Assembly: GCA_023391395.1 (NCBI GenBank)
Contig: JAEWBA010000415.1
Span: 1-11,735, forward strand
From: Pseudomonadota bacterium
GTDB taxonomy: Bacteria > Pseudomonadota > Gammaproteobacteria > Burkholderiales > Burkholderiaceae_D
DNA length: 11,735 bases
Direction of reading: 5' to 3'
Part shown: positions 1 through 7,552 of the stretch, in pieces
Position numbering within the stretch: the stretch's first letter is position 1
Layout: each line of letters opens with the position of its first letter
Notes under the pieces: generated by a model
What the model was told of the DNA's origin: nothing
Seen by the model: only the letters and a program-made list of their open reading frames with translations
Databases searched by the model: none
Position numbers and translations under genes: made by a program

Positions 1-1588
1 CCTGACCGCCTGCCTGCTCGATGCTGGTGGGAGCGATGCCCTCGCCCAGCAGCGCCATGGCCTCGTTGACGAAGGTCCGGATCACCCGGGAGGTGAAGAA
101 GCCGCGGCTGTCGTTGACCACGATCGGGGTCTTCTTGATCGCCAGGGTGTAGTCGAACACCCGAGCCAGCGCCTCGTCGGAGGTTTTCTCGCCCTTGATG
201 ATCTCCACGAGCGGCATCTTGTCCACGGGGGAGAAGAAGTGGATCCCGATGAAGTCCTCCTGGCGCCTCACGCCGGCGGCCAGTCCGGTGATCGGCAGGG
301 TGGAGGTGTTGGATGCCATCACCCCGCCTGGCGCGAGAAAGCGTTCCGCTTCCCGCGTTACCTCGGCCTTGAGTTCGCGCTTCTCGTATACCGCCTCGAT
401 GATCAGGTCGCAGCCTGCCAGATCCTCGCTCCTGTCCGTGGGCGTGATCCGCTCCAGGGTGGCGGCCGCCTTCTCGGCCGTCATGCGTCCCTGCCGCACG
501 CGCTTATCCAGCAGTTTCGCGCTGTAGGCCTTGCCGCTTTCCGCGCGTTCCCGGCTCACGTCCTTGAGCACGCAGGACACGCCCCGCGAGGCATTGGCCC
601 AGGCGATGCCGGCGCCCATCATGCCCGCGCCGAGGATGCCGACCTTGCCTGCCTTCCAGGCCGGATAGTCGCGCGGACGGCTCTTGCCGGCGCTGACTTC
701 CTGCATCTGGAAGAAGAAGGTGCCGATCATGTTCTTGGCCACCTGGCCGGTGGCGAGCTGCGTGAAATAGCGGCTCTCGATGGTCAGGGCATTGTCGAAG
801 TCGACTTGCGCGCCTTCGACCATGGCGCAGAGGATGGCTTCCGGAGCGGGGTAGTTGCCGCGGGTCTTTTCGCGCACCATCGCCGGCGCAACCTGCTGCA
901 TCGCCAGCAGCTTCGGCGTGTTCGGGGCGCCGCCGGGCAGTCTGTAGCCGTCGCCGTCCCAGGGCTGCTTCGCATCAGTGCAGGAGAGAATCCAGGAAGC
1001 CGCCTGAGCCATGAGATCGCCCCCGTCCTTCGCCAGCGCATGGATGAAGCCCTTGGCGACGCCTTCCTGCGGCGCGAAGCGCCTGCCTTCGACCAGATAA
1101 GGCATGGCCGCTTCCAGCCCGAGCAGGCGCACCGTGCGCACCACGCCGCCGGCGCCGGGCAGCAGGCCCAGCGTCACTTCGGGAAAGCCGAGCTGGATGC
1201 CGGGCCGGTCGAGGCAGACGCGGTAATGACAGGCCAGCGCAATCTCCAGGCCGCCGCCCAGAGCCGAGCCGTTGATGGCTGCCGTCACCGGCTTGCCCAG
1301 TTTTTCCAGCCGGCGCAAGACTGACTTGTTGGCCTCGACCATGGCAAAGCATGCCTCGGCCTGGCCGGCATCGATGGCGATCAGCTCCTTCAAGTCGCCG
1401 CCGGCGAAGAAAGTGTCCTTGCCCGAGGCGACGATCACGCCCCTGATCTCGTCTCGCTCGCTTTCCAGTCGCCGCACGGCGTCGCCGAAGGCTTGCTGGA
1501 AGGCGGCATTCATGGTGTTGACCGCCTGTCCCGGCATGTCGATGGTGAGGGTGACGATGCCCTGGGCATCCCGCTGGTAATTGATCAT
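1..1588 (-). CDS. FadB-like enoyl-CoA hydratase / 3-hydroxyacyl-CoA dehydrogenase, 3' end outside window
   Basis: This is a bifunctional beta-oxidation enzyme: it hydrates 2-enoyl-CoA, then oxidises 3-hydroxyacyl-CoA with NAD+ in the cytoplasm. It starts at ATG 1588 (MINYQRDAQG), preceded by an AGGCGG ribosome site at 1603-1598, and reads without a stop for 529 codons to the window edge; relatives are about 700-730 residues, so the C-terminal fourth is missing. The N-terminal crotonase domain shows the oxyanion segment FFAGGDLKEL and both catalytic acids, Glu115 (GGGLEIA) and Glu137 (GFPEVTLG). The Rossmann fold begins at about residue 314, with GILGAGMMGAG giving the GxGxxG at 317-322. The dehydrogenase histidine is His450 in FIGIHFFSPVDKMP. 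It lies 23 bp behind the thiolase on the same strand, so the two are probably one transcript acting in sequence. It could also serve general fatty-acid oxidation; the exact substrate is inferred from the neighbouring atu-type genes. Confidence 0.93.
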   Translation of the reverse strand, partial: MINYQRDAQGIVTLTIDMPGQAVNTMNAAFQQAFGDAVRRLESERDEIRGVIVASGKDTFFAGGDLKELIAIDAGQAEACFAMVEANKSVLRRLEKLGKPVTAAINGSALGGGLEIALACHYRVCLDRPGIQLGFPEVTLGLLPGAGGVVRTVRLLGLEAAMPYLVEGRRFAPQEGVAKGFIHALAKDGGDLMAQAASWILSCTDAKQPWDGDGYRLPGGAPNTPKLLAMQQVAPAMVREKTRGNYPAPEAILCAMVEGAQVDFDNALTIESRYFTQLATGQVAKNMIGTFFFQMQEVSAGKSRPRDYPAWKAGKVGILGAGMMGAGIAWANASRGVSCVLKDVSRERAESGKAYSAKLLDKRVRQGRMTAEKAAATLERITPTDRSEDLAGCDLIIEAVYEKRELKAEVTREAERFLAPGGVMASNTSTLPITGLAAGVRRQEDFIGIHFFSPVDKMPLVEIIKGEKTSDEALARVFDYTLAIKKTPIVVNDSRGFFTSRVIRTFVNEAMALLGEGIAPTSIEQAGGQ

Positions 1589-1611
1589 GTGCTTGTCCGC
1601 CTGGTCCGTTA

Positions 1612-2814
1612 TCAGAGTCGTTCGATGATGGTGGCGATGCCCATGCCGCCACCGACGCACAGCGTCACCAAGCCGCGCCGCAGACGGCGCGCCTCGAGCT
1701 CGTCGATCAGGTTGCCGAGCAACATGCAGCCGGTCGCGCCCAGCGGATGGCCGAGCGCGATGGCGCCGCCGTTGACATTGATCTTTTCCTCCGGCACGCG
1801 CATCTCCTTCATGAACTTCATGACCACGGCGGCGAAGGCTTCGTTGACCTCGAACAGGTCGATGTCCTCGACACTCAGCCCGGCCTTGGCAAGCGCCTTG
1901 CGCGTGGCAGGGGCGGGGCCGGTCAGCATGATGGTCGGATCGGTTCCCGTCAGCGCGGTCGCAAGGACGCGTGCGCGCGGCTGCAGCCCGAGCCGCCGGC
2001 CGGCATCCTCGCTGCCGATCAGGGCCAGCGCCGCGCCATCCACGATTCCGGAAGAGTTGCCGGCGGTGTGGACATGGCGGATGCGTTCCACCTGCGGATA
2101 CTTGCGCAGCGCGACGCTATCGAATCCCATCTTTCCCGGCATCTCGAAGGAGGGCTTCAGCGCGCCCAGGGTTTCCATGGTCGACTGCGGCTTGATGAAT
2201 TCATCCTGCGCGAGCACGGTCACGCCGTTGCGGTCAATGACGGGGCGCAGCGAGCGGAGGCGCCCGCCGGCACGGGCCGCGGCCGCCTTCTGCTGCGAGC
2301 GCAGCGCGAAAGCGTCGACGTCCTCGCGGCTGAAGCCTTCCAGCGTGGCGATCAGGTCGGCGGCTATGCCTTGCGGCAGGAAGTCGGTGGCAAAGCTCGT
2401 CTCAGGATCGGCGGCCCAGGCGCCGCCGTCGGAACCCATGGGCACACGCGACATGGATTCGACGCCGCCGGCCACGATCAGGTCTTCCCAGCCGGAGCGC
2501 ACTTTTTGCGCGGCGAGGTTGACCGCTTCCAGTCCCGAGGCGCAGAAGCGGTTGATCTGCACGCCCGCCACCTGCCAGTCCCAGCCCGCCGCCAATGCCG
2601 CGGTCTTGGCGATGCAGGCGCCCTGATCGCCGACCGGCGTGACGCAGCCCAGGACGACGTCCTCGATCTGCGCGGTATCCAGGTGCAGACGTTCCTGCAT
2701 GTCGCCCATCAGCCCGGTCAGCAGCGTGACCGGCTTGACCGCATGCAGGCGGCCGTCCTTTTTCCCCTTGCCGCGCGGCGTCCGCACCGCGTCGTATACG
2801 AATGCTTCGCTCAT
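1612..2814 (-). CDS. Thiolase (acetyl-CoA C-acyltransferase)
   Basis: A 400-residue thiolase that cleaves 3-oxoacyl-CoA with CoA to give acetyl-CoA and an acyl-CoA two carbons shorter. Full family length is present. The nucleophile is Cys91 in [12 protein letters not shown], the NEAF motif is at 324-327, His356 sits in GHPLGATG, and the second catalytic cysteine is Cys386 in CVGGGMG. The start at 2814 is supported by AAGGAG at 2827-2822, seven bases upstream. It is the first gene of the minus-strand pair, followed after 23 bp by the FadB-like gene, a typical thiolase/multifunctional-enzyme couple. Its promoter is back-to-back with that of the atu-type operon. From this context I infer that it may split 7-methyl-3-oxo-6-octenoyl-CoA and the following 3-oxo intermediate of citronellol breakdown. 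Ordinary fatty-acid or acetoacetyl-CoA substrates cannot be excluded from the sequence alone. Confidence 0.94.
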   Translation of the reverse strand: MSEAFVYDAVRTPRGKGKKDGRLHAVKPVTLLTGLMGDMQERLHLDTAQIEDVVLGCVTPVGDQGACIAKTAALAAGWDWQVAGVQINRFCASGLEAVNLAAQKVRSGWEDLIVAGGVESMSRVPMGSDGGAWAADPETSFATDFLPQGIAADLIATLEGFSREDVDAFALRSQQKAAAARAGGRLRSLRPVIDRNGVTVLAQDEFIKPQSTMETLGALKPSFEMPGKMGFDSVALRKYPQVERIRHVHTAGNSSGIVDGAALALIGSEDAGRRLGLQPRARVLATALTGTDPTIMLTGPAPATRKALAKAGLSVEDIDLFEVNEAFAAVVMKFMKEMRVPEEKINVNGGAIALGHPLGATGCMLLGNLIDELEARRLRRGLVTLCVGGGMGIATIIERL

Positions 2815-2844
2815 GCCTCGACTCCTTGCCTGTGTGGAAAATCC

Positions 2845-2873
2845 ATCATAGTCCCGCGCACTTTACAAAGCAA
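2845..2873 (-). promoter_or_regulatory. Predicted sigma70 promoter for the thiolase/FadB-like pair
   Basis: Read on the minus strand, TTGCTT (2873-2868) is followed after 17 bp by TATGAT (2850-2845), a close match to the -35 and -10 consensus with ideal spacing. It points toward the thiolase start at 2814. The -35 hexamer lies inside the shared palindrome at 2865-2882. Prediction only. Confidence 0.55.
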
Positions 2874-2891
2874 CTGCTTGGTTAGTAGAAT
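2862..2891 (+). promoter_or_regulatory. Predicted sigma70 promoter for the atu-type operon
   Basis: TTTACA (2862-2867) and TAGAAT (2886-2891) are separated by 18 bp, giving a plausible -35/-10 pair directed at atuB. Transcription would start near 2898, leaving a leader of about 65 bases that contains a short GC hairpin (CGGGC 2902-2906 with GCCCG 2914-2918). The palindrome at 2865-2882 covers part of the -35 and most of the spacer. Prediction only. Confidence 0.55.
2865..2882. promoter_or_regulatory. Candidate repressor operator shared by the divergent promoters
   Basis: ACAAAGCAACTGCTTGGT is an 18-bp imperfect palindrome: 8-base arms with seven matching pairs around a 2-bp centre at 2873-2874. 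It overlaps the -35 box and spacer of the plus-strand promoter and the whole -35 box of the minus-strand promoter, so a bound dimer would block both. The size and symmetry suit a TetR-family repressor such as AtuR, which controls atu genes in Pseudomonas; that assignment is inference, and no regulator gene is in the window. Confidence 0.45.
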
Positions 2892-2964
2892 GATTCGGCA
2901 CCGGGCTGCGGCCGCCCGATTTCCGTGCATTCGCGCATGGCGCGCCCCTACAAGAAAGGTGGAG

Positions 2965-3858
2965 ATGACTTATCGCACCGTTTTTCGCCCGGACCTGTTC
3001 CGGGGGCAGGTTGCCGTCGTCACCGGCGGCGGTTCCGGCATTGGGCGCTGCACCGCGCATGAGCTTGCGGCGCTGGGCGCGCATGTCGCCCTGGTCGGGC
3101 GCAAGCTGGAAAAGCTCAACACCGTTCGGACCGAGATCATTGAGGCCGGCGGCAGTGCGAGCTGCCATCCTTGCGACATACGGGATGAGCCTGCGGTGGC
3201 CGCGGCGGTGCAATCGGTGCTGGATGTACACGGCCGCATCGATGCACTCGTCAACAATGCCGGCGGCCAGTTTCCCGCCGCCTTGAAAGACATTTCCCTC
3301 AATGGATGGGAAGCGGTGGTAAGGACCAACCTGACCGGCGGCTTTCTCATGGCGCGCGAATGCCTGCGGCGCTGGATGCAGGATCACGGCGGCGCCATCG
3401 TCAACATCGTCGCCGACATGTGGGGCAGCATGCCGGCCATGGGCCATTCCGGCGCCGCGCGCGCGGGCATGGTGAGCTTCACCGAGACCGCCGCCCTGGA
3501 ATGGGCGCCGTACGGCGTCCGGGTCAACGCGGTGGCGCCGGGCTACATCGCCTCCAGCGGCATGGATGCATATCCGCCGGAAATGGGACCGGTGCTGCGC
3601 GCCGCTGCCAAGGGCGTTCCGCTGAAGCGGATGGGGACCGAGGCGGAAATCTCGGCGGCGATCGTCTTCCTGCTGTCAGAGGCGGCCGCCTTCATCACCG
3701 GCAGCGTAATGCGCGTCGACGGCGGCCGGCCGCAGATGCGCGCCGGCTGGGCTTTCCCGCAGGAGCAGGGCGCATCGGGCGAGCGTACTGCGGTGCGGCC
3801 CTACGACGGTTTTCCGCTGGCGCGCGTTCCGAAGGTGCTGCAGTCGGGCCAGGACTGA
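2965..3858 (+). CDS. atuB: AtuB-like short-chain dehydrogenase/reductase
   Basis: A 297-residue cytoplasmic SDR. The start at 2965 (MTYRTVFRPDLF) is chosen because AAAGG at 2955-2959 lies five bases upstream; the reading frame is open far upstream, but that stretch is antisense to the thiolase and crosses the promoter. The cofactor loop TGGGSGIG is at 20-27, NNAG at 97-100, and Arg46 after strand beta-2 (LVGRK) favours NADP(H). The usual YxxxK active site is not present: residues 161-168 read HSGAARAG, a pattern like peroxisomal 2,4-dienoyl-CoA reductases, with Arg166 where Lys is expected. It is first in the operon and ends 6 bases before atuC. In Pseudomonas, AtuB belongs to citronellol/geraniol catabolism without a firmly known reaction. 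A terpenol dehydrogenase or a dienoyl-CoA reductase are both possible; the missing tyrosine favours the latter. Confidence 0.85.
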   Translation: MTYRTVFRPDLFRGQVAVVTGGGSGIGRCTAHELAALGAHVALVGRKLEKLNTVRTEIIEAGGSASCHPCDIRDEPAVAAAVQSVLDVHGRIDALVNNAGGQFPAALKDISLNGWEAVVRTNLTGGFLMARECLRRWMQDHGGAIVNIVADMWGSMPAMGHSGAARAGMVSFTETAALEWAPYGVRVNAVAPGYIASSGMDAYPPEMGPVLRAAAKGVPLKRMGTEAEISAAIVFLLSEAAAFITGSVMRVDGGRPQMRAGWAFPQEQGASGERTAVRPYDGFPLARVPKVLQSGQD

Positions 3859-3864
3859 AGCGAC

Positions 3865-5484
3865 ATGCCCGTCATCGAATCCAGGATCGCCACCGGCAGC
3901 GAATCCTTTCAGCGCAACCGCGCGGCGCTGCTGGAGCAGGTGGCGCAACTGCGCGCCCTGGAAGAGCGCACCCGGACGGCCTCTGCCGCCTCGAAGTCGC
4001 TGTTCGACAGGCGCGGACAGATGCTGCCGCGCGCCCGCCTGTCACGCTTGCTCGATCCCGGCGCGCCCTTTGTCGAGCTGTCCACGCTGGCCGGCTATCT
4101 CATGGACACGCCCGATCCGGACAAGAGCATCCCAGGCGGCGGCGTCATCACCGGCATCGGCTATGTCGAGGGCGTGCGCGCGATGGTGGTCGTCTCCGAC
4201 GCAGGGATCAATGCCGGCGCCATGCAGATGGGCGGCCTAGACAAGATGCTGCGCGCCCAATCGATCGCGCTCGCGAAAAAGCTGCCTTTCATCCATCTCG
4301 TTGAAAGCGCCGGCGCGAACCTGCTGGAATACCGGGTTGAGCATTTCATCCACGGCGGTTCCGTGTTCTGTAACTTGGCTCGGCTGTCGGCCGCCGGCAT
4401 CCCGGTGATCACCGTGGTGCACGGCTCTTCCACCGCCGGCGGCGCCTACATGCCTGGCCTGTCGGATTACGTGGTGATGGTGCGCGAACGGGCGCGCGCC
4501 TTCCTGGCGGGTCCGCCGCTGCTGAAGGCAGCGACCGGCGAGATCGCCACGGAAGAGGAACTGGGCGGTGCCGACATGCATGCGGCCACTTCCGGCCTGG
4601 CCGAATACCTCGCCCAGAACGATGCCGACGCGCTGCGCATCGCGCGCGACATCGTCGCCGCGCTCGGATGGAACCGCGACCAGCCGGGCCGCGAGGACGG
4701 CTATGCCGCGCCGCTTTACGACGCCGAGGAACTGCTGGGCATCATGCCGGCCGACGGCAGGAAGCCGGTGGACATGCGCGAAGTCGTCGCCCGCATCGTT
4801 GACGGATCGGATTTTCTCGAGTTCAAGGCCGGCTACGGCCCGGCGACGGTGACCGGCCATGCGGCGTTGTGCGGCCACCGCATCGGCATCGTCACCAATA
4901 ACGGCCCGCTCGATCCGGCCGGCGCCAACAAGGCGACGCATTTCATCCAGGCCTGCGGCCAGTCGGGCACCCCTCTGTTATTCCTGCAAAACACCACCGG
5001 CTTCATCGTCGGCAGGGAGTCCGAGCAGGCGGGGATGATCAAGCACGGATCGAAGATGATCCAGGCGGTCGCCAACGTCGGCGTGCCGAGAATCACGCTG
5101 ATGTGCGGCGCCAGCTTCGGAGCCGGCAACTACGGCATGTGCGGCCGCGGCTATCAGCCCGATTTCTGCTTCAGCTGGCCCAATGCGCGCACCGCAGTCA
5201 TGGGCGCGGAGCAGGCCGCCGACACCATGGCGGCGGTGATGGAGGCAGGCGCAAGGCGCAAGGGACAGGCGGTTGACACCGCCGCGCTCGATGCGCTGCG
5301 GCAGAAAATCATAACGACTTTCGACCGGCAGACCGGCGCTTTCCATACCTCCGCGCGGATGCTGGACGACGGCGTGATCGATCCGCGCGACACGCGCAAG
5401 CTGCTGGCCTTTGCCTTGTCGGTCTGCGCCGAGGCCGGACGGCGGGAATTGCGGCCGGTGCAGTATGGAGTGGCAAGACCATAG
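3865..5484 (+). CDS. atuC: Geranyl-CoA carboxylase beta subunit (carboxyltransferase)
   Basis: A 539-residue carboxyltransferase that moves CO2 from carboxybiotin on AtuF to the gamma-methyl carbon of an alpha,beta-unsaturated acyl-CoA; the family works as an alpha6beta6 complex. The N-terminal crotonase-like half carries GSSTAGGAY at 187-195 and the C-terminal half carries GASFGAGNYGMCGRG from 415, the two oxyanion regions that bind acyl-CoA and biotin. By manual alignment, Gly164 (HGGSVFCN) matches the Phe of methylcrotonyl-CoA carboxylase (HFGRIF). Published structural work on geranyl-CoA carboxylase names such a Gly/Phe exchange as what admits the long geranyl chain. The start at 3865 has only a weak ribosome site, but it lies 6 bases after atuB, consistent with translational coupling. 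Order and length match atuC. The alternative, LiuB for leucine breakdown, is disfavoured by Gly164 and by the neighbouring SDR. Confidence 0.9.
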   Translation: MPVIESRIATGSESFQRNRAALLEQVAQLRALEERTRTASAASKSLFDRRGQMLPRARLSRLLDPGAPFVELSTLAGYLMDTPDPDKSIPGGGVITGIGYVEGVRAMVVVSDAGINAGAMQMGGLDKMLRAQSIALAKKLPFIHLVESAGANLLEYRVEHFIHGGSVFCNLARLSAAGIPVITVVHGSSTAGGAYMPGLSDYVVMVRERARAFLAGPPLLKAATGEIATEEELGGADMHAATSGLAEYLAQNDADALRIARDIVAALGWNRDQPGREDGYAAPLYDAEELLGIMPADGRKPVDMREVVARIVDGSDFLEFKAGYGPATVTGHAALCGHRIGIVTNNGPLDPAGANKATHFIQACGQSGTPLLFLQNTTGFIVGRESEQAGMIKHGSKMIQAVANVGVPRITLMCGASFGAGNYGMCGRGYQPDFCFSWPNARTAVMGAEQAADTMAAVMEAGARRKGQAVDTAALDALRQKIITTFDRQTGAFHTSARMLDDGVIDPRDTRKLLAFALSVCAEAGRRELRPVQYGVARP

Positions 5485-5497
5485 CCAATGGAACAGC

Positions 5498-5559
5498 GTA
5501 GGGTGGGCCCCGCGCACCGATGCTCTTGCGACGCTATCGATGCGCGGAGCGCGCCCTAC
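5498..5559. repeat. Long imperfect palindrome between atuC and atuD
   Basis: Two 24-base arms (5498-5521 and 5536-5559) pair with 20 Watson-Crick pairs, one G-T wobble and three mismatches around a 14-base loop. The ends read GTAGGGTGGGC and GCGCCCTAC, resembling the GTAGGGTGGGC-type dispersed intergenic repeats seen in many proteobacteria. It fills most of the 104-bp gap between the two genes. In RNA it would fold into a strong hairpin, but only TACTTT follows, so it is not a convincing terminator. It could instead shield transcript ends or lower expression of the downstream genes. That it is a genome-wide repeat is recalled by resemblance, not shown here. Confidence 0.7.
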
Positions 5560-5588
5560 TTTGATCAGGGGAACGAAGAGGAGACGAC

Positions 5589-6746
5589 ATGCAACTGACA
5601 CACGAACATCAGGAACTGCAGCGCAACCTGAAACGCTTCATCGACGAGGAAATCAACCCGCATGTCGACGAATGGGAGGAGGCCGAAATTTTCCCGGCGC
5701 ACGAGGTGTTCAAGAAAATGGGTGACCTCGGTTTCCTCGGGGTGACCAAGCCTGCGGCATACGGCGGCCTGGAACTGGACTATTCCTATTCGGTTCTCAT
5801 GGCTGAAACGCTCGGCCATATCCATTGCGGCGCGATTCCGATGGCGATCGGCGTGCAGACCGACATGGCCACCCCGGCGCTGGCCCGCTTCGGCTCGGAC
5901 GAGCTGCGCCGTGAGTTTCTAGCCCCTGCGATTGCCGGCGACATGGTCGCCAGCGTAGGCGTTTCCGAAGCCTCGGGCGGCTCGGACGTGGCGGCGATCA
6001 AGACCACTGCCCGCAAGGACGGCGGCGATTACGTCATCAACGGCAGCAAGATGTGGATCACCAACAGCCTGCAGGCCGACTGGATGTGCGTGCTGGCGAA
6101 CACCTCGGACGGTCCGGCGCACAAGAACAAGACGCTGATCATGGTGCCGATGAAGACCAAGGGCGTCAGCGTGGCGAAGAAGATCCGCAAGATCGGCATG
6201 AATTCCTCCGACACCGGCCTGATCTACTTCGACGAGGTGCGGGTGCCGCAGCGCCATGCGATCGGGCAGGAGGGCATGGGTTTCACCTACCAGATGATGC
6301 AGTTCCAGGAGGAGCGGCTGTGGGCAGCGGCGAATTCGATCCAGGCCCTGACCAACTGTATCGACTGGACTGTGGAATGGGCGCGCGAACGCAAGCTTTT
6401 CGGCAGCGCCCTGCTGGATAACCAGTGGGTCCATTTCCGGCTGGCTGAGCTCAAGACCGAAGTGGAATCGCTGCGCGCGCTGACCTACCGCGCCTGCGAT
6501 CTCTACGTGCGCGGAGAGAACGTGACCGAGCTCGCTTCGATGGCCAAGCTCAAGGCCGGGCGGTTGATGCGCATCGTGCCCGATTCCTGCCTGCAGTTCT
6601 GGGGCGGAATGGGCTTCACCTGGGAAAACCTGGTGTCGCGCATGTACCGCGACGGGCGGCTGGCATCGATCGGCGCAGGCGCCGACGAAGTGATGCTCGG
6701 CATCATCGCCAAGGCCATGCACATCCATCCGGACAAGCGGAAATGA
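5589..6746 (+). CDS. atuD: Citronellyl-CoA dehydrogenase (acyl-CoA dehydrogenase family)
   Basis: A 385-residue FAD-dependent acyl-CoA dehydrogenase, usual length, proposed to introduce the 2,3 double bond into citronellyl-CoA to give geranyl-CoA and pass electrons to ETF. The start is supported by AGGAG at 5579-5583, five bases upstream. The FAD/substrate segment SEASGGSDVAAIKTTA is at 126-141, MWITNS at 155-160, and the C-terminal FAD-binding stretch QFWGGMGF at 336-343. The catalytic base appears to be Glu242 (QEERLWAA), the helix-G position used by isovaleryl-CoA and long-chain dehydrogenases; the position used by medium-chain enzymes is Ala363 (SIGAGADE). This suits 3-methyl-branched substrates. 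It overlaps atuE by ATGA. Isovaleryl-CoA dehydrogenase activity is the main alternative, but position and order match AtuD. Confidence 0.87.
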   Translation: MQLTHEHQELQRNLKRFIDEEINPHVDEWEEAEIFPAHEVFKKMGDLGFLGVTKPAAYGGLELDYSYSVLMAETLGHIHCGAIPMAIGVQTDMATPALARFGSDELRREFLAPAIAGDMVASVGVSEASGGSDVAAIKTTARKDGGDYVINGSKMWITNSLQADWMCVLANTSDGPAHKNKTLIMVPMKTKGVSVAKKIRKIGMNSSDTGLIYFDEVRVPQRHAIGQEGMGFTYQMMQFQEERLWAAANSIQALTNCIDWTVEWARERKLFGSALLDNQWVHFRLAELKTEVESLRALTYRACDLYVRGENVTELASMAKLKAGRLMRIVPDSCLQFWGGMGFTWENLVSRMYRDGRLASIGAGADEVMLGIIAKAMHIHPDKRK

Positions 6747-7552
6747 GTGATCCGACGCTGGAAGTGCGCGCTGCCGGCAGCGTGCTGCATGTCACGCTCA
6801 ACCAACCCGCCACGCGCAACGCCTTGTCGGCAGAGATGGTGCGCGAGCTGCGGCAGGTGGCCGAACAGGCGGCGGAAAATCCGGCTGCGCGCTGCATCGT
6901 GCTGCGCGGCGCCGGCGGCAATTTCTGCGCCGGCGGGAATTTCGACGATTTCCGCAAGATGATGCAAAGCCGGCCAAGCCCCGGCGATGAAGACCCGATC
7001 GTTTCCGCAAACCGGGATTTCGGACGCATGCTGCAGCAATGGCAGGCGCTGCCCCAAGTCGTCATCGCCGTGGTCGAAGGCGCTGCGATGGGCGGCGGCG
7101 TGGGGCTGGCTGCGGTCAGCGACATCGTCCTGGCCGAAGCCGGTGCGCAGTTTGCGATGCCGGAAGTCGCGCTGGGCCTGCCGCCCGCGCAGATCGCGCC
7201 GTTCGTCGCGGCGCGCCTCGGCGATGCATGCGCGCGCCGGCTGGCGCTCACGGCGGCCCGCATCGGCGCCCGCGAGGCGAAGACGTTGGGCTTGGTGCAC
7301 GAGGTGACGGAGGGAGCCGCCGCCCTGGAAGCGCTGTGGCGCGAGACGGCGGCAGCAGTGCTGCGCGGTGCGCCCGGAGCGCTGGCCGCGACCAAGGCGA
7401 TCCTGGCGCTGCGCCAGACCGCGTCCCTGGACGCCACGCTGGACGCGGCCGCCGTGCATTTTTCCCGCGCCTTGCGCGAGGGCGAAGCGGAAGCGGGCGT
7501 GCGGGCCTTCCGCGAAAAGCGTCCGGCGCCCTGGGTGGAGAGGCCGCAATGA
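6743..7552 (+). CDS. atuE: Isohexenylglutaconyl-CoA hydratase (crotonase family)
   Basis: A 269-residue enoyl-CoA hydratase homologue proposed to add water to isohexenylglutaconyl-CoA, giving the 3-hydroxy-3-isohexenylglutaryl-CoA that a lyase later cleaves. The oxyanion segments are NFCAGGNF at 60-67 and MGGGVGLAAVSD at 116-127. The second catalytic acid is Glu141 (AMPEVALGL), but the first, usually Glu after the glycine run, is Gly121. The GGGVGL plus PPAQIAPFV combination is the pattern I associate with methylglutaconyl-CoA-type hydratases (LiuC/AtuE) rather than generic crotonases. Its start overlaps the atuD stop by ATGA, so translation is likely coupled. LiuC, acting on 3-methylglutaconyl-CoA, is the nearest alternative; placement between atuD and atuF favours AtuE. 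Confidence 0.85.
   Translation: MSDPTLEVRAAGSVLHVTLNQPATRNALSAEMVRELRQVAEQAAENPAARCIVLRGAGGNFCAGGNFDDFRKMMQSRPSPGDEDPIVSANRDFGRMLQQWQALPQVVIAVVEGAAMGGGVGLAAVSDIVLAEAGAQFAMPEVALGLPPAQIAPFVAARLGDACARRLALTAARIGAREAKTLGLVHEVTEGAAALEALWRETAAAVLRGAPGALAATKAILALRQTASLDATLDAAAVHFSRALREGEAEAGVRAFREKRPAPWVERPQ

Noticed and set aside
239..1324. A 361-codon open frame on the plus strand
   Set aside because: It is antisense to the FadB-like gene and has the same low-complexity, Arg/His/Gln-rich composition, with no ribosome site or motif.
1747..2964. Upstream in-frame extension of the atuB reading frame
   Set aside because: It is antisense to the thiolase and crosses the divergent promoter; the SDR fold and ribosome site both fix the start at 2965.
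5498..5570. The atuC-atuD palindrome as an intrinsic terminator
   Set aside because: The stem is far longer than usual, imperfect, and followed only by TACTTTGATC; downstream genes are needed by the same enzyme complex.
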